7,787 nt of DNA from NCBI GenBank assembly GCA_020249025.1, contig JADCGM010000391.1, forward strand, positions 1 through 7,787, written 5' to 3'. A program made the position numbers and the translations under genes. Each line of letters opens with the position of its first letter. The stretch's first letter is position 1. Shown here one piece after another: positions 6,450 through 7,787 of the stretch. The notes under the pieces are model-generated. The model saw only the letters and a program-made list of their open reading frames with translations, made no database searches and was not told the origin of the DNA. The stretch comes from Alphaproteobacteria bacterium (GTDB taxonomy: Bacteria; Pseudomonadota; Alphaproteobacteria; Sphingomonadales; Sphingomonadaceae).

Positions 6450-6502
6450 CTCCGCGACGGGCGGCCGAGAGACTCTCTCTCAACCTCCAACCCGTCACGG
6501 AG
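6450..6502 (-). promoter_or_regulatory. Leader hairpin that buries the ParB-like gene's Shine-Dalgarno sequence
   Basis: On the minus strand CTCCGTGACGGG (6502-6491) pairs with CCCGTCGCGGAG (6461-6450) over 12 positions. Eleven are Watson-Crick pairs and one is U-G, which is a pair only in RNA of this strand (C opposite A on the other). Inside, GAGAGA and TCTCTC (6481-6476 with 6472-6467) form a second stem with a 3-nt loop. The GGAG at the 3' foot of the outer stem (6453-6450) is the only Shine-Dalgarno sequence for the ATG at 6440. Translation therefore needs this stem to open. Three blocks (6500-6485, 6484-6475, 6466-6453) are shared with the leader at 2599-2652. Confidence 0.6.
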
Positions 6503-6538
6503 CGAAGCGCCGCCCTCTTCCTCTAAAGGGGGCAGCGC

Positions 6539-6612
6539 CACGGACCGGTGAACCGAGAGACACGGAAGCGCAAAGCCGGAGACACGGAAAACCGCATCCC
6601 CGGCGTCACGGA
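6539..6612. repeat. Spaced CACGGA direct repeats, iteron-like
   Basis: CACGGA occurs at 6539, 6561, 6583 and 6607, with start-to-start distances of 22, 22 and 24 bp, i.e. about two helical turns. A fifth copy at 6496 lies in the leader hairpin stem. The first two 22-bp units agree at 14 of 22 positions, both ending in GAGA. The array sits between the DUF932 gene and the ParB-like gene. It could be a binding array for the ParB-like protein or another plasmid regulator, or decayed repeats without function. Confidence 0.4.
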
Positions 6613-6614
6613 GA

Positions 6615-7787
6615 TCAGGCTGCTCGGTCGAGCAGCTTCTTGGCCTTGGCCTCCATGTCGAGGCGGGCGTCCTGATGGGGCTTGTCGCGGGCGACGGCGG
6701 TGATGCCCTGAACGAAGTCGAAGATGCTCTCCGGCGGGCGGCCTTCCTCGGCCAGCACCGCGTGGATGATCTTCCCGGCCTCGGCCTTGGAGAAACCGCG
6801 ACGGCGCAGGAAGTCGGTGCGGTCTTCGTCGGTTCTTGCCACGATCCGCTCGCGCGCCGCCTTGATGCCGTTGACGAAGGGCAGGGGCGAGGAGTTCGCG
6901 AAGTTCAACAGTGCCGGGGCCGCCTCATGCGCAAACCGGTTGGCGGCGTATTTGCTGTGGCGGATGGTGATTTCCTCGAAATCCTCCACGCCCCACAAAT
7001 TCCGATTTTGGCAGACTGCGCGGAGGTAGAAGCTCGCCGTGCCGAGGGTCTTGGCGCCGACCTCGGAATTCCAGCAATAGAAGCCCCGGAAATAGAGATC
7101 GGGCGAACCGTCCGGCAGGCGACCGGCCTCGATCGGATTCAGGTCATCGACCAGGAACAGGAAGACGTCGCGATCGGAGGCATAGAGCGTCGTCGTGTCC
7201 TTGGTGATGTCGACGCGGGGATTGTAGACGCCGGTCGACCAGTCGAGCACACCCGGCACCTTCCAGCGCGTGTCGCCCGTGCCGTTGCCAGCAATGCGCT
7301 GCACGGCTTCCACCAGTTCTGCGTCGAATATCCTCCCATAATCTGGGCCGGTGACGGCGCGCAGTTCCGTGCGGCCGTCGTCGGTTTCCAGCGTCTTGAT
7401 CTGCTCGGCGCGATTGGAGGTCAGGCCATATTGCAGATTGATGGCCGCGAGAGTGGCCGGGAGCTGGCGCAGATAGGCGGCGGGTGCGCCGACCAGACTG
7501 GCGAGTTGGCCGAAGGACCAGTGTGTCGGCGCAATGGCCGTATCGGTGCCGGGCAGGATCAGGGCCAACCGCTCCGGGTTGTTGCGGTTAGCCTCCACAT
7601 GGATCAGGGCGCTTTCCACCACGCGGGTCCGGCTGCGGTCGGCGCGGTCGCGCACCGATCGCGCCAGTTCGGAGAGCGAGAGGTAGCGTTCGTCAGCCGG
7701 ACGCGAGAACCACTCAGACGAGACGCGGCCGACCCGCTCGCCGCGGCTGACATCCACCTTGTAACCGCCGGTCGTGTCACGGCGCGC
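6615..7787 (-). CDS. DUF932 phage/plasmid protein, 5' end beyond the window
   Basis: The frame is open to the right edge (390 codons here). A GTG at 7757 could serve as a start, but the ten codons before it (ARRDTTGGYK) run smoothly into the conserved-looking KVDVSRGERVGRVSSEWFSRP, so the real start is probably outside the window. The product matches the DUF932 (phage/plasmid-like) family, usually about 400 aa, so little is missing. Family-like segments in window numbering include HWSFGQLASLVGAPAAYLRQLP (89-110), YASDRDVFLFLVDD (202-215), RGFYCWNSEVGAKTLG (234-249), YLRAVCQNRNLWG (254-266) and IRHSKYAANRF (275-285). A charged helical C-terminus (300-390) ends in LDRAA. It is soluble, with no signal peptide. 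Biochemical function of the family is not established to my knowledge. It lies 174 bp upstream of the ParB-like gene on the same strand, a common pairing on such plasmids. Confidence 0.85.
   Translation of the reverse strand, partial: ARRDTTGGYKVDVSRGERVGRVSSEWFSRPADERYLSLSELARSVRDRADRSRTRVVESALIHVEANRNNPERLALILPGTDTAIAPTHWSFGQLASLVGAPAAYLRQLPATLAAINLQYGLTSNRAEQIKTLETDDGRTELRAVTGPDYGRIFDAELVEAVQRIAGNGTGDTRWKVPGVLDWSTGVYNPRVDITKDTTTLYASDRDVFLFLVDDLNPIEAGRLPDGSPDLYFRGFYCWNSEVGAKTLGTASFYLRAVCQNRNLWGVEDFEEITIRHSKYAANRFAHEAAPALLNFANSSPLPFVNGIKAARERIVARTDEDRTDFLRRRGFSKAEAGKIIHAVLAEEGRPPESIFDFVQGITAVARDKPHQDARLDMEAKAKKLLDRAA

Noticed and set aside
4527..6551. A 674-codon open frame on the plus strand opposite the ParB-like gene
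   Set aside because: GC-rich antisense shadow: composition is rich in Arg, Leu, Asp and Gly without recognisable domains, while the minus strand has clear ParB motifs.
6575..6604. Hairpin GCCGG...CCGGC with inner CGG-AAAA-CCG after the DUF932 gene as a terminator
   Set aside because: The stem is interrupted by a 5x5 internal loop and only three T follow on the minus strand, too weak to call an intrinsic terminator.
6615..7757. GTG at 7757 as the true DUF932 start
   Set aside because: The frame stays open to the window edge and the upstream codons look like conserved family sequence; no convincing ribosome site precedes the GTG.

Overview
This is GC-rich DNA that reads like the backbone of an alphaproteobacterial plasmid or integrative/conjugative element. 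A sphingomonad or rhizobial host is my best guess. It rests on the gene set (DUF932 protein, very long ParB-like protein, strawberry-notch-type methyltransferase/helicase), not on any rRNA or housekeeping marker.

Layout, right to left along the dominant minus strand: a DUF932 phage/plasmid protein whose 5' end lies beyond the right edge (6615-7787); a 174-bp gap with spaced CACGGA repeats and a hairpin leader; a 713-aa ParB/Spo0J-like protein (4299-6440) ending at a clear intrinsic terminator (4259-4289); a probable ribbon-helix-helix regulator (3602-4168) with its own promoter inside a 15-bp-arm inverted repeat; a small plus-strand pair, 2800-3156 (membrane-anchored or secreted protein) and 3150-3572 (HEPN-like protein), overlapping by 7 bp; a 225-bp divergent gap with a structured leader; and a methyltransferase/helicase of the strawberry-notch type (16-2574), broken at its C-terminus exactly at a perfect 16-bp palindrome at the left edge.

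The most interesting signal is in RNA. The minus-strand leaders of the ParB-like and strawberry-notch genes share three sequence blocks in the same order. In both, blocks 1 and 3 pair to form a stem. One stem position is G-C in one leader and U-G in the other, and the ParB-like gene's Shine-Dalgarno sequence lies inside the stem. This suggests a shared cis-regulatory RNA, perhaps an autoregulatory or co-regulatory translational switch for this plasmid gene set.

The three genes at 2800-4168 sit between two backbone genes that carry the shared leader, so they look like an accessory insertion: a possible HEPN-type two-gene cassette beside a self-regulated DNA-binding protein. Their function cannot be settled from sequence alone. 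The two plus-strand gaps and all minus-strand gaps are shorter than 300 bp; no tRNA, rRNA, CRISPR array or transposase gene was seen.
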